A stretch of 64,000 nucleotides of DNA, taken from assembly GCA_031771865.1 (NCBI GenBank), contig JASISA010000023.1:1116001-1180000 (forward strand). The letters run 5' to 3'. How positions within the stretch are numbered: position 1 is the stretch's first letter; each line of letters opens with the position of its first letter. Under the pieces are notes generated by a model. That model was not told the DNA's origin, ran no database searches, and was given only the letters and a program-made list of their open reading frames with translations. The translations under genes were made by a program, and so were the position numbers. Positions 46,666 to 56,264 of the stretch are shown in pieces. Origin of the DNA: Nothophaeocryptopus gaeumannii (taxonomy: Eukaryota > Ascomycota > Dothideomycetes > Mycosphaerellales > Mycosphaerellaceae).

Positions 46666-48552
46666 ATGCGCCGCGCAGTCATCCAGAACCTGCGCACTTT
46701 TCGCCGGCCGTCGCCCCGTCAAGCGCTCAAGAAGCTCCGGATCGCCAACAACAATGTTACCACCTCCCAGATCTTCCAGCGAGGCATAGCGAACCGGACG
46801 TCGCAGCCTCTTCAGTCGTCCATGCGCTTCTCGCGACGCGTATCGGTTCCCGTCGGTCTCGGTGTGGGAGCAGCAGCGCTCTACTATGGATACGAACAAC
46901 AGAGAGCGCAGTCAAGCACATCCTCTGCCACCCCAGATGTGGCATCCTCGCTTACCAGCGCTGTGAGCGGGAGCCAGGGACGAAGTTACTCCACAGCGCC
47001 GGCGACAGCGCAGACATCAGCGGCAGATATTCCGGCCGCTGGTCTTGCTTCAGAGGCCGTGCCAGAAGCGGTGCGAAAGGCGTTGATTGTTGAGCAAGGC
47101 CAGTTGTTCACGGCGCAAATACCGGCTGATCAGCCCATCAGCAAAGAGACCGACTTTTCCGGCCGCAAAGTGTTGGAGATGTTGACTCCGGATCAAGCAT
47201 CAGCCAAGCTGCAGACAAACGAGGAGAGCTACCTGGTTGGGAGAGGAGAGGGCGTAGTTCGATATGATGTAGTCCAGATACCGAGCAACGATCCCATTGA
47301 GGACGACCACGTAGAGAAGATCGTAGAGGTGCCCAGCACGACAGCAGCTGCTGAAGAAGGCAAGACGAGCTCGGACTGGATGTTCTGGGGCGTCTTCGAT
47401 GGGCACTCCGGTTGGACAACTTCCGCGAAGCTGCGACAGACGCTCGTCTCATACGTAGCGCGCGAGTTGAACGCGACATACAAGTCAGCACTTCAGGACC
47501 CGAAGCTGACCATTCCATCCGCGGAAGCTGTAGATGCGGCAATGAAGAAAGGCTTTATCAAGCTGGACAACGAGATTGTGAACGAGTCGGTGACCAAAGT
47601 CCTCAAGGCGCAGTCGAAGGTGGTAGCTGCAGAAATCCTCGCACCAGCTCTCTCGGGGTCCTGCGCTCTGCTCTCCTTCTACGACAGCCGATCGAAAGAG
47701 CTCCGAGTGGCATGCACGGGCGACAGCCGAGCCGTCCTCGGTCGGAGAGGAACCAGCGGGAAGTGGACTGCTACTGCGCTTTCCGTTGACCAAACCGGCG
47801 GTACTCCTTCCGAAGATGCGCGACTCCGAGCCGAGCATCCCGGCGAGCCGTATGTCACCATGAACGGGCGAATCCTGGGCGGTCTGGAGCCCAGTAGAGC
47901 ATTTGGAGATGCGATCTACAAGTGGTCTGCCGAGACTCAGGAGAAGATGAAGAGGAATTTCTTCGGGCGTACTCCGAGTAAGCATCTCAAGACACCTCCC
48001 TACGTGACTGCGGAGCCTATCGTCACAAGGACGAAGATCGACCCTGCCAATGGCGACTTCGTGGTCATGGCCACTGATGGCTTGTGGGAGATGTTGACGA
48101 ACGAGGAGGTCGTCGGTCTAGTCGGGCAATGGCTCGAAACACAAGCCTCCGCCGAATCTAAATCCACAAACTCCTGGCTTCAGTCCTGGTTCACCTCTCA
48201 GAAGGCATCTCTACCCATCGAACACCACGATCAAGGCGACGCTTCCGGCCAGCGCGCTCCAATTCGGCAACAACAATGGGGTGTCCCATCTGGCAAGGAC
48301 CAGCGTTTCGTCGTCGAGGATAAGAATGCAGCTACACATCTGGTCCGAAATGCTCTCGGTGGAAAGGATAGGGATATGTTGAGTGCACTTCTCACTCTGC
48401 CATCGCCATACAGCCGGAGATACCGTGACGATCTTACGGTTCAGGTCATCTTCTTTGGCGAAGGACAGGGGAATGGCAGAGTGGAGCTTAACAAGGATGC
48501 TAGCGCTACTGCGGCCAGTGGGAATGGTGGGACTGTTAAGGCGAAGCTTTGA
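46666..48552 (+). CDS. PTC5: Mitochondrial PP2C (pyruvate dehydrogenase phosphatase type)
   Basis: PTC5-type PP2C enzymes dephosphorylate and activate the E1-alpha subunit of pyruvate dehydrogenase in the mitochondrion. 628 residues, single exon. The N-terminus is Arg-rich without acids (MRRAVIQNLRTFRRPSPRQ), a presequence, followed by a hydrophobic stretch VGLGVGAAALYYGY near 65-80. The PP2C core: FWGVFDGHSGW (metal Asp), SGSCALLSFYD, RVACTGDSRAVLG, SVDQTGGTPSEDARLRAEHPGE, MNGRILGGLEPSRAFGD, DFVVMATDGLWEMLTNEEVV (metal Asp) and RYRDDLTVQVIFF. All metal-binding Asp positions are present. Symbol by homology with yeast; related fungal paralogues exist. Confidence 0.88.
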   Translation: MRRAVIQNLRTFRRPSPRQALKKLRIANNNVTTSQIFQRGIANRTSQPLQSSMRFSRRVSVPVGLGVGAAALYYGYEQQRAQSSTSSATPDVASSLTSAVSGSQGRSYSTAPATAQTSAADIPAAGLASEAVPEAVRKALIVEQGQLFTAQIPADQPISKETDFSGRKVLEMLTPDQASAKLQTNEESYLVGRGEGVVRYDVVQIPSNDPIEDDHVEKIVEVPSTTAAAEEGKTSSDWMFWGVFDGHSGWTTSAKLRQTLVSYVARELNATYKSALQDPKLTIPSAEAVDAAMKKGFIKLDNEIVNESVTKVLKAQSKVVAAEILAPALSGSCALLSFYDSRSKELRVACTGDSRAVLGRRGTSGKWTATALSVDQTGGTPSEDARLRAEHPGEPYVTMNGRILGGLEPSRAFGDAIYKWSAETQEKMKRNFFGRTPSKHLKTPPYVTAEPIVTRTKIDPANGDFVVMATDGLWEMLTNEEVVGLVGQWLETQASAESKSTNSWLQSWFTSQKASLPIEHHDQGDASGQRAPIRQQQWGVPSGKDQRFVVEDKNAATHLVRNALGGKDRDMLSALLTLPSPYSRRYRDDLTVQVIFFGEGQGNGRVELNKDASATAASGNGGTVKAKL

Positions 48553-49339
48553 GCTCGCTGATGGGAAAACAGAGGTGGAGATGGTAGTTTGATACCCTGC
48601 GTGACAGTGACTGAGCGGCATAGCGGGCGGTGCATTACGGCGTTTTCAAGAAGAGGTCCACCGCATACGCGCTGGCGATTACAGGATGAGGATTACCTTT
48701 TCGAGCTTTGGAATGTGTAGAATATGGATGACTGAACGGATACAGGACTGAAATCCTCTCTGAGACAGACCGAACCTCGCTCGACCCTTACCATCCTTCC
48801 TTTCGTGATCCACCAATTATCGGACCATAGTCTCAATCTGCCAGCAAAAGGCGGGCCTGTTGTGCAGTCCCGCACTTGTCTTCGCTGCATGGTCTCTTTC
48901 TCCTTGATTTAATTTCCTACGCATTGACTCGTGGGGCTGCAAGTGTCTTGAAAAAGGGTAAGGCCAGAAATTGTCTCTACGCTCATTATGCCAGAACGCT
49001 TGAGGCCAAGCCTGTCCAAGTGTTTTACCGGGGGATGCCTTGAGCAATGACCCAGGACACACCCGGTCTGTAAGATGAAGTCAATCGTATACGAGAGTTC
49101 ACGAGAGCTAGCAAACACCGTCATCGCGGACACGGTCCAGCTGTCGTTCAGCTCTCGCTTTATTGCTCCTTGTGTTCATCAACGATTCCTCGTGTTTCCA
49201 CGAGCTTGGGGGAGAGCTTGTTTGTGTGCCCCTTGCGCGTCACAGGTGGATCGCTCTGAATCTCCGATTGTCGATTCTAAGTATGCTTTGGCTGTGTTTC
49301 TTCGCAGAACGCCTTGCGTCCTCAACAGACTTCGCCTTT
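48553..49339. other. Intergenic, 0.8 kb
   Basis: 3' side of the PP2C gene. No coding-like frame longer than background. Confidence 0.3.
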
Positions 49340-49813
49340 CTAACTCGCACCCTGTTCATCCAGATCTTCCACTGGATACTGGAACTCTCCCAAGCCATCG
49401 CTCGCGCTGCGCACGCCTGGAGGCTTAATCTCGGTGGAAAGCACTTTGCTTTCAATCTCAATCCCCGCAGCCCTTGACCTCTCCAAACCCATTCGCAGGA
49501 AGCTCACTGCCTCTGCCTCATTCCTCTTCGGCCTAACACGTGCCTCTCTGGCTCGGGGTTTCTGGATGAGGCCACGATGACTATCCCGAAAGTTTTCCCA
49601 CCACCACTTGAAAACGGTCCCCGCCAGGTCAAAGTGGCATCTGGTCCAGTACTGAAATGTGGTATGCTCGCAGTAAAGCCCGATTGCTTCACCGTAGATC
49701 TGCTTGGTTCCGCCGAGTAGGCTTCTAGTCGACTTTCGCCAGCTGTGGTCGCCCAGCGTGCTGATTTGCGAGATGAAGGTGTATTTGTAGACGATGTCAC
49801 GAGGCTGCTGCAT
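49340..49813 (-). CDS. F-box/2EXR-like hypothetical protein, probably partial
   Basis: 157 codons: PRDIVYKYTFISQISTLG (a weak LPxExRxxIYxYT motif), then SLLGGTKQIYGEAIGLYCEH and TTFQYW, the QIxxEAxxLYYxxTTF motif of fungal F-box-like proteins. The ATG at 49813 sits where the family normally has LLxLPxEL, so the N-terminus is missing. An upstream ATG at about 49875 leads in another frame (MDTSSTPRQQAAITTN) to a stop at about the same place, suggesting yet another frame break. Function unknown. Confidence 0.4.
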   Translation of the reverse strand: MQQPRDIVYKYTFISQISTLGDHSWRKSTRSLLGGTKQIYGEAIGLYCEHTTFQYWTRCHFDLAGTVFKWWWENFRDSHRGLIQKPRAREARVRPKRNEAEAVSFLRMGLERSRAAGIEIESKVLSTEIKPPGVRSASDGLGEFQYPVEDLDEQGAS

Positions 49814-50347
49814 CCTGCGGGGCCGTCATGTTGGTGGTGATCGCAGCCTGTTGACGTGGCGTGCTGGAAGTGTCCATTTCCGTGTTGTGGGGGCTGTGTT
49901 GAGAACAATCATATTAGAGAGACGAAGCGCGTCTGAAACCTGCAGTCTAGCGCGTCAATTCGCGTGTCACTTCAATGTGAAGTGTAACGCCAGTCGGTCT
50001 CAGGCTTGAATGGGAAATGCAGTCATGTGAAGCAGCACGTGCCACTCGCAGGACATCCAAGGTTTTCCCATTCTTTTGCTGTGACGCAGCGCTTGTGACG
50101 TGTCCTAGATTGGCATTGTAGTTACAGCGAAGAGAACTTACTGACAATAATAATAAACAATTACTTCTATCTTGCCTCTGAATGCATGCCGCTGTTTCTT
50201 GTTTTGACTCACTCGTACCAGTAGCAATAATCTCCACCGACCGTACTCATCGCGTCTCCCGTTCTTATCGTGCGGAAGACAGGCGATATTTGTAATGGTG
50301 TGTTCACCGTGAGCACTGACGCTGGGGGCCCTGATGAAGCGTCAGTA
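49814..50347. other. Intergenic
   Basis: No gene seen; 3' side of the tyrosinase gene (minus) and 5' side of the F-box-like fragment (minus). Confidence 0.3.
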
Positions 50348-51490
50348 TTAAAGATGGCACATTCGGTTACAGGAGAACACACAAGATCGTTCTACTCGTT
50401 GAGGCGTATAGATGTCTGGAGAGGCAATGGCGTATAATCTGTTGTCATAGTCCAAACTTTGCCAAATATGCCAGAGGAAGTCGAGCATTGTGTGGTGGAA
50501 GAGGAACCATGGGTCGGACGGTGATGCTGGGATGTCGTCTTGACCCCCGCCCATCAGCTCGTGGGGAAGGGGATGGAAACCATTTGGCCAGCTCTCGATA
50601 CGCAATGCAAAGGAGTTGATGTCTTGCGAAAGTTAGTACATGGCGACAATCGAATCAGTCAGTGGTTGCAAATCATACCCGGAAAGTTCAAGATCGCTTC
50701 TCGGACTTTCTCATACGTGACATTTGGCAAGTATTGTGTATGAAAGTCTCGTTCAATGCATCTTGGGTTGTAAGAAAGCCCGTCAGCTGCCGGAGCAGCT
50801 CTGCAGCTGTAACCTCCATTCACTGGCCCGAGGTTGACTGAGAAGTCGCTGAACGGGCCCCCTATACATGTGCAGTTGTCACCAGGTCGTGCATGTCCAT
50901 TGCCGCCTAATGAGGTGTCGGAATTGTCGAAGAGTGGGCTTGTTTCAAGCACAGTATATCTGGAGTAGTCCCAATACGGTTGCGCTAGAACAGCAGTCAG
51001 CGCATGCCTGGACTCCGAAGGGCACAATGCCTCACTTCCTGTATGATTGCACTCGGTGCGTAGCGCTCGCTCGTATTGTACCACAAACTCTCGATGATAT
51101 GTGAAGAGTGCCGGTGAGAAGTGTACGTCCACCGCATTCAAAATGTGTCCCACGACGAAATCATCTCGTCTATTCCGGGCACCAGATGAATATTGGCTCG
51201 ATCGCGTCGGCTGAGATTGCAGACATTTGACAGCCTTAATGTACGCTCTTCGCTCGTCAGGACTCAACGCTCCCCTGAGGATGATCAGCACACGTTCAAG
51301 TTCACCACAACAGCTAGTTATAATACCATTCTCTTCGCACAAGAGCTTTTTCCTCGGTACATTTCTCATTGAACAGTCTTCTGGTATTTGCTCGGTATTG
51401 ATCGTATAACGGTCGCATCGCCGACTGAGCCGTGACCTGTACAACCGTCCATGTTGATATGAGTAAAAGCTGAAGAAGGAGGCTGAGCAT
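50348..51490 (-). CDS. Secreted tyrosinase (type 3 copper), 4 exons
   Basis: Exons 51327-51490, 51036-51274, 50679-50984 and 50348-50622; introns of 52, 51 and 56 bp; 327 residues. Type 3 copper oxidases of this kind hydroxylate or oxidise phenols. The correct first exon is not in the long frame that runs to 51558: it begins MLSLLLQLLLISTWTVVQVT (signal peptide) and splices to VRREWGALSPDERRAYIKAVKCL, the family's start. The second intron (50985-51035) has no stop and a length divisible by three; removing it gives CNHTGTQPYWDYS. CuA: GHILNAVDVHFSPALFTYHREFVVQYE; CuB: FHPLPHELMGG and DPWFLFHHTMLDFLWHIWQ. Intron 3 has a perfect TACTAAC branch. It could make melanin or modify plant phenolics; no pigment cluster is nearby. 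Confidence 0.88.
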
Positions 51491-53116
51491 GATGTTGCCG
51501 CGACATTAAAGAATGGAATAGGTAACCACTCAAACAGGAGCAAGCTTGAGCAAACCAAAGAAGAAAGTGAAAGGTACCAACATCTGTTGGGAAATGATAA
51601 ATGCCGCGTGCACCTTATTCAAGTTGCGCAGGTCCTCTGGGGTACTACGCGCTCGGGCTAGCCCTTCATTCCGTGTTGCACGGGAGTGCTGGTCAACTCT
51701 CGCGACGACAGCTACCACTTGGGATGGGTACCGATGAACTCTACGTTTCCCAGAAGAGAGGGTTTGCTCGGTAAGGCTAGGCGGTTACTTCTTTAGGTCG
51801 TTCGGCGTAGTGTCACTCATGCATATCGCTCAAGCTTTACATGGCAGGCACGAACCGGTTTCATGCTGCCGTAGACTTCCGTCATTTTGTTACTGTCATA
51901 TTCAAGTGCTTTGACCGCTCCTACAGATTTTTGTTGCTGTGAGTGCATCGTGAGGAAACGGACTTATCATCCTGTCCGACAGTGAACCAGGTTCAACGTG
52001 ACCACAAGTTGTGCTACCAAACATGTTCCAGTCAATCAGACAGTTGAATCGGGCCCTTTATAGTTACATTGTTGCTTCGTATCCGCGTGTATCGCAATAT
52101 TTCAGATCACGGATTCATTCCTACGTGCGGAGATGACCAGGTTGCTGTTGGATTCCTGGATTGGGTTGACCAGCATCAGGGGAAGCATCTCACTACAAAT
52201 AGGTGTGTTTGGCTCACCCTTTCAAGGATCGGACAATCAGTGCTCGGCCGTCCGCGAGCCACTGGCAAGATAATAGCCGGAATGATATGGCATTCTCGAG
52301 ATGGATACGACGCTGTTGGATTCTGAAGGCCCGTGATTCTGCACACCTTGTTTGACATGAGTTTCTCGACAGCAATCGTGTTGAATGAGTGCCGGGATGA
52401 TGAACGAACGTGTTTGTAGGAGGGAACAAGCTGGGGGTTCGTTGCGAGTGAAGTTCACCGATAGGGTTCACCTTGAGAAGCAGTGCCAAGCCTTCACGTG
52501 ATCCTCAGCTGGGCGTCTCTTGATCGGATATTGCTTCCGATCTCTTACAGTTGAAGATGGGTCTCATTCAACTGCCAAGAACCTGATTCTTTTCTGATTT
52601 AGTTGTGAAAATTGATTACCGAGATCAAATGTCTGAACGACGAAGGTCTGACGTGTTTCAAATCCGCAAGATGATGCGCCTCGCGCTCGTGGCTTTGCCA
52701 AACGTCCAGACCTTCAAGAGGTCGTCAGCAAAGAGCCAAACTTTGTTCCCTGAGTTGGTGGCCTTGGCTGAAGAGCAAGCAGGTCGACGGACTTCTACAT
52801 ATACAGCCTGCATTGTTATCATCTAGATTCGTCAGTGCCATTGGAGGGCGGTTATGGTCGTATATCTGCACTTCTCATGTTCGTCAAAACGCTTTCGTCG
52901 AATCAACGTTTTCTCTGGTCCTTTACTCTGCAAAGAAGCTCGCCGCAGATCGCTTTTGTCGTCCGTTACATATCTGGATGTCCGGAAAATGTTGTCGGTC
53001 CGTTGAGAGGCTGAAGCGTGCTGCCCTGAGCTGGACGCAGCAGTCTCCCTCTCATTTACCGTGATTTAGTCTTGCTATACATTCAACATGATCCAGATCG
53101 GCATCATCCAATCAGC
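51491..53116. other. Gene-poor region, 1.6 kb
   Basis: Upstream of the tyrosinase gene and of the tRNA. Only short frames; I see no protein or RNA gene. Confidence 0.4.
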
Positions 53117-53382
53117 GGTGAGATGGCCGGTAAGGATTCCTGCCAACTTCCTCACTTTGAACCGTGACTGACACTCAGCAGAGCGGTCTAAGGCGCTAGC
53201 TTAAGGTCCTCTTCATTGAGAACATTACTTCGCTAGTCCGAAAGGGTGAGTCAAAAACAGCATATGAAACATTGGGAGGAGTCGTGAGCTGACAGCAAAT
53301 TCAGGCGTGGGTTCGAATCGTAAGCTTCAGCATACGCGACAATTATTGAGTGTATCTAACCAAATAATAGCCACTCTCATCA
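53117..53382 (+). tRNA. tRNA-Leu(AAG) split by one canonical and three GT-AG introns
   Basis: Exonic segments 53117-53129, 53182-53206, 53231-53245, 53305-53319 and 53371-53382 join into an 80-nt type II tRNA. Acceptor GGTGAGA pairs with TCTCATC (one G-U), discriminator A. D stem GCC/GGC. Anticodon stem CTAGC/GCTAG with loop TTAAGGC, anticodon AAG (53203-53205). Variable arm TCCGAAAGGGC. T arm GTGGG/CCCAC around TTCGAAT. The 24-nt insertion 53207-53230 follows position 37, the normal tRNA intron site. The other three are 53130-53181 (GTAAGG, CTGAC, CAG; D arm), 53246-53304 (GTGAGT, GCTGAC, CAG; variable arm) and 53320-53370 (GTAAGC, CTAAC, TAG; T stem). A T5 run ends at 53400. The A box is interrupted; the B-box core GTTCGAATC is intact. 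Whether it is spliced and functional is unproven. Confidence 0.85.
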
Positions 53383-53395
53383 ACATCAAATTATC

Positions 53396-53400
53396 TTTTT
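53396..53400 (+). terminator. Pol III-type T5 terminator of the split tRNA
   Basis: Five T residues begin 14 bases after the discriminator base of the split tRNA-Leu, the position and length expected of an RNA polymerase III terminator. Confidence 0.6.
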
Positions 53401-53417
53401 GCCTTTGGAGCTTCTAC

Positions 53418-53888
53418 TTACCATTCTCCGTTCCGGAACTCGATGCTGTAACCGCTAGTAGAAGACGTCATGAGCTGTACCTTTTTGATTCGGTAGAAGT
53501 CTTGAAAATCAAGGCAGCTCGCGAGACAGCTCCAGATACTAACATGGCCAGGAGTCAGCGGTAGTACGAACATAGTTGTCGTGAAGAAGGCAGGTTGGAG
53601 TTCGGCTTATATCTGCTGGCATGTCCTAAACAACAACACCCTTGCCGGATGCTTAAAAAGGCCGTAGTCTTTATCCACGACGACTTTTCGCGGGAGTAGA
53701 AAGCTGTAGATGTGATCGCGAACCTCTCTCGGCATGCTCAAGAATGGCGAGGCCTGGATCAAGGAACTGGTCCCATTTGGGTGGCGCCAGATTGCGGAGC
53801 TCTCGATCGAACGAAGTTGGTGAGCAAAGTAGCATTGAGACTGCGCCCATTTGACAACCGCGTGCAGCTGGTGTAGGAGCGAGGTCAT
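53418..53888 (-). pseudogene. F-box-like gene with in-frame TAA
   Basis: Reads from an ATG at 53888 through SPFLSMPREVRDHIYSFLLPRKVVVD (LPxExRxxIYxxLL motif) to LLFRTCQQI, then TAA at about 53607-53609. The family expects a Tyr in QQIYxE here. The same frame continues AELQPAFFTTTMFV..., FYRIKKVQL, FRNGEW to a TAA at 53418-53420. A single Tyr-to-stop change (TAC/TAT to TAA) explains it. The last codons also form a donor-like GGTAAGTAG, so more exons may once have followed; the region beyond is now the tRNA gene on the other strand. Confidence 0.5.
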
Positions 53889-55417
53889 GATTTTTGAAAA
53901 AGTATGATGCTGATGAAGCCAGACACGAAGTTGCGTCGAAGAGCATGAGGTTGAGAGGGCAGTCTGCGATGGAATGACTGGGTTCAAAAACGACCATCGG
54001 ATCCCACGGGCTACACAACATGACAGCGGACCAGAGAGAGTATTCCACAGCAGGTCCTAGCAAAGTCTGCATCCTGCCGACAGTGGGATGCGGTCACGGA
54101 AACATCACACAAACCAACTGGGGAGACACACATCATCTGGCTCGGCAAACACCCGGACAGGACGAATCATCTATACAATATACCATTATCCTGCCAAGAG
54201 ACTGCTCAAAATTGGCGAAGACGTCTCAGAGATACCAGCAAAAGAATACCCGTCACATTTTGCCATCACACCTTCGCATTGTCCCTGGCCAGACCAAGTT
54301 CTTCCTCCGCGTCCTGTGCTGATACTCTCTACGTGTAAACACCCATTCGTCTCGCAGGGAATTGTCTGTCGGCATTGACTGGTGACTTGGAACGACTGCG
54401 CCCATTGCTCTGCTGGGACTGTCGAGCAGCTGCCTTTCTTCGCTCTGGAAGGGAGACTTGACCCGAACGCTCTGGTGATCGAGACCGAGACGCATTTTCA
54501 TTGCCGTGTCTAGCCTCACGAGAGCGATGCCGGTATTTTGACTGTTGTGGGCGGCTCGTGATGATATCCTTCTCCAGTTCGTTGGCAAGACTCTAGCGAA
54601 GACGGTCGATCTTAGCGAACCTTGCGAATTGCAAGAGGTTTGCGTCCATCTCATCTCTGGATCTGGTCTTTTGAGATGATTTGGAGCAGTGCTGGTTGTG
54701 TATATGTCGTTGGCCGCCTACATCACAGTCAACTGTCAAGCATTCGCCTTGATGGAAGCCGGCAGCAATGATGGCAAGGCTTCCTGCCGGGTCGCTTGTT
54801 GGTCTTCTACGTGGCTGAAGAAGACTGCCGCTGAGGCTGGCCGAACCGGGCTTGATGTCTTGCCTGCTTCGCCTGCTTCTGCTGGAACCGCTTTTCCCTT
54901 AGCACCGGATCGCACTCCGAGAAGTGTTGCGCTCCGCAATCTGAGCACTTTGGCGATTTCTGAGCTTTGTACTCCCGGAAGCTCTGGGCATTGGAGTGCT
55001 CTTTGTCAACGCCGTTGGAAGTATCCGCGTCAGGTAGGCTGTCTTGAGTGTCCGGCGACTTGAACATAGGCCAGAGAAGACCTGAGCATCTCACTCCGAT
55101 GTGACAAAGCGAGCATGAGGCTCTCGTGTAGTGGCTTCATGGAAGGGATGCCAAGACTGCGTGAGCGCCTCGGCGGGGAGGTGGTGTCAATCCCTGTCGA
55201 AGCAGTAGCAAGTTGCGACTCGGCATCCCTGAGGACCTGTGACTGTCTCTCTTCGTCTACAGTGTACCCCAACAACATCTACCCTTCAGGGTCGCGCCCG
55301 TAAAGGAACACAAGAGACTGTGTCAGGTGAGGAGATGGAGATCGACTTGCCGCTCGTGCTTCCCTCTGCCGGATCGAGTGTGTATTAATATCACTTTGTG
55401 CTGCCTTGACGCCGGCC
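53889..55417. other. Relic-rich region, 1.5 kb
   Basis: No intact gene. On the minus strand 54807-55278 there are two overlapping frames with some coding character, one holding a cysteine/histidine cluster (KCSDCGAQHFSECD) followed by a Lys/Gln-rich helix. It could be a zinc-knuckle-like piece of an old element, but the spacing is not that of a canonical CCHC knuckle. Nothing can be assigned. Confidence 0.3.
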
Positions 55418-56264
55418 ATGTCAGAACCAGGGCCAGGATCTCGCAGAACAGACTACAGACAAGGCTCGCGGCCAGGCCCAGCAATCGCTTCACAGGTTCT
55501 TCGGAGCTTCTTCCTCAAGCGCTCAGTAAGGCGCCTCCTCTGGGCAGAACGTCCCAACTCCAGGCGCTGGAGACAGTGTCCAGCCAGCACCCGTGACAGC
55601 CTCTGATGACAATCAGAGCGCAGGTCAAAGCAACATCCCCCCTACAGACATGTTGGAGGAAGACAAGCTTGCTGACTATCGCGTTCACCGGCAGATCGCC
55701 AGATACTACCGATAGCCAATAGGGGCGGAAACGAGCACGTGATGCCATCCTTTACAATGCTCAATTGGCGCCGCGTGAGATAAACGATGGCGATGCTACA
55801 GACAAAAATCTCATGGCTACACCCATTCAAGTCGAAGGCTTACCCCAGTTGAGGAATTGGAAAACTTGGGTAGGGCTTAGCGACTCTCTCGTGCTCAAGA
55901 GGCGTGTTCAGGTGCAGAAGCCACCCCTGGTCCCAGAACGGCTTGGTAGGTTCCTGTTGAGCAGTCGTCGTGATGATGTTCAGTGGACACTGGCCGATAC
56001 CAAATTCGTCAGAAACGCAAACATCGAAATGACCAGAGACCTTCAAAAGACTACTGGTAGGCCAGAAGCTGATTACTACGCATTGACTTTCGAAGACAGA
56101 AAGGACGCCGGCGTAAAGCAGGCTGATATTGAGTGCGGCAAATCGTCAGCCTTTCGATGACGCTTGCAACGACATTGGGCAAGACGATGAAGCTGATGAT
56201 GAGTTCATTGATGATGACTGGGAAATCAAGGCGGAGAATGGCTCTTTCGAAAACGAAGAGTAGA
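55418..56264 (+). pseudogene. Unidentified gene relic with several frame breaks
   Basis: Coding-like blocks appear in succession on the plus strand but in different frames: MSEPGPGSRRTDYRQGSRPG from 55418; MLEEDKLADYRVHRQIARYY, then stops; RKRARDAILYNAQLA; LMATPIQVEGLPQLRNWKTW and RDDVQWTLADTKFVRNANIE up to a stop at 56158-56160; and an acidic end DDEADDEFIDDDWEIKAENG in another frame to 56262-56264. They read like one protein of about 270 residues broken by at least three indels or stops. I do not recognise the family. Confidence 0.35.
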
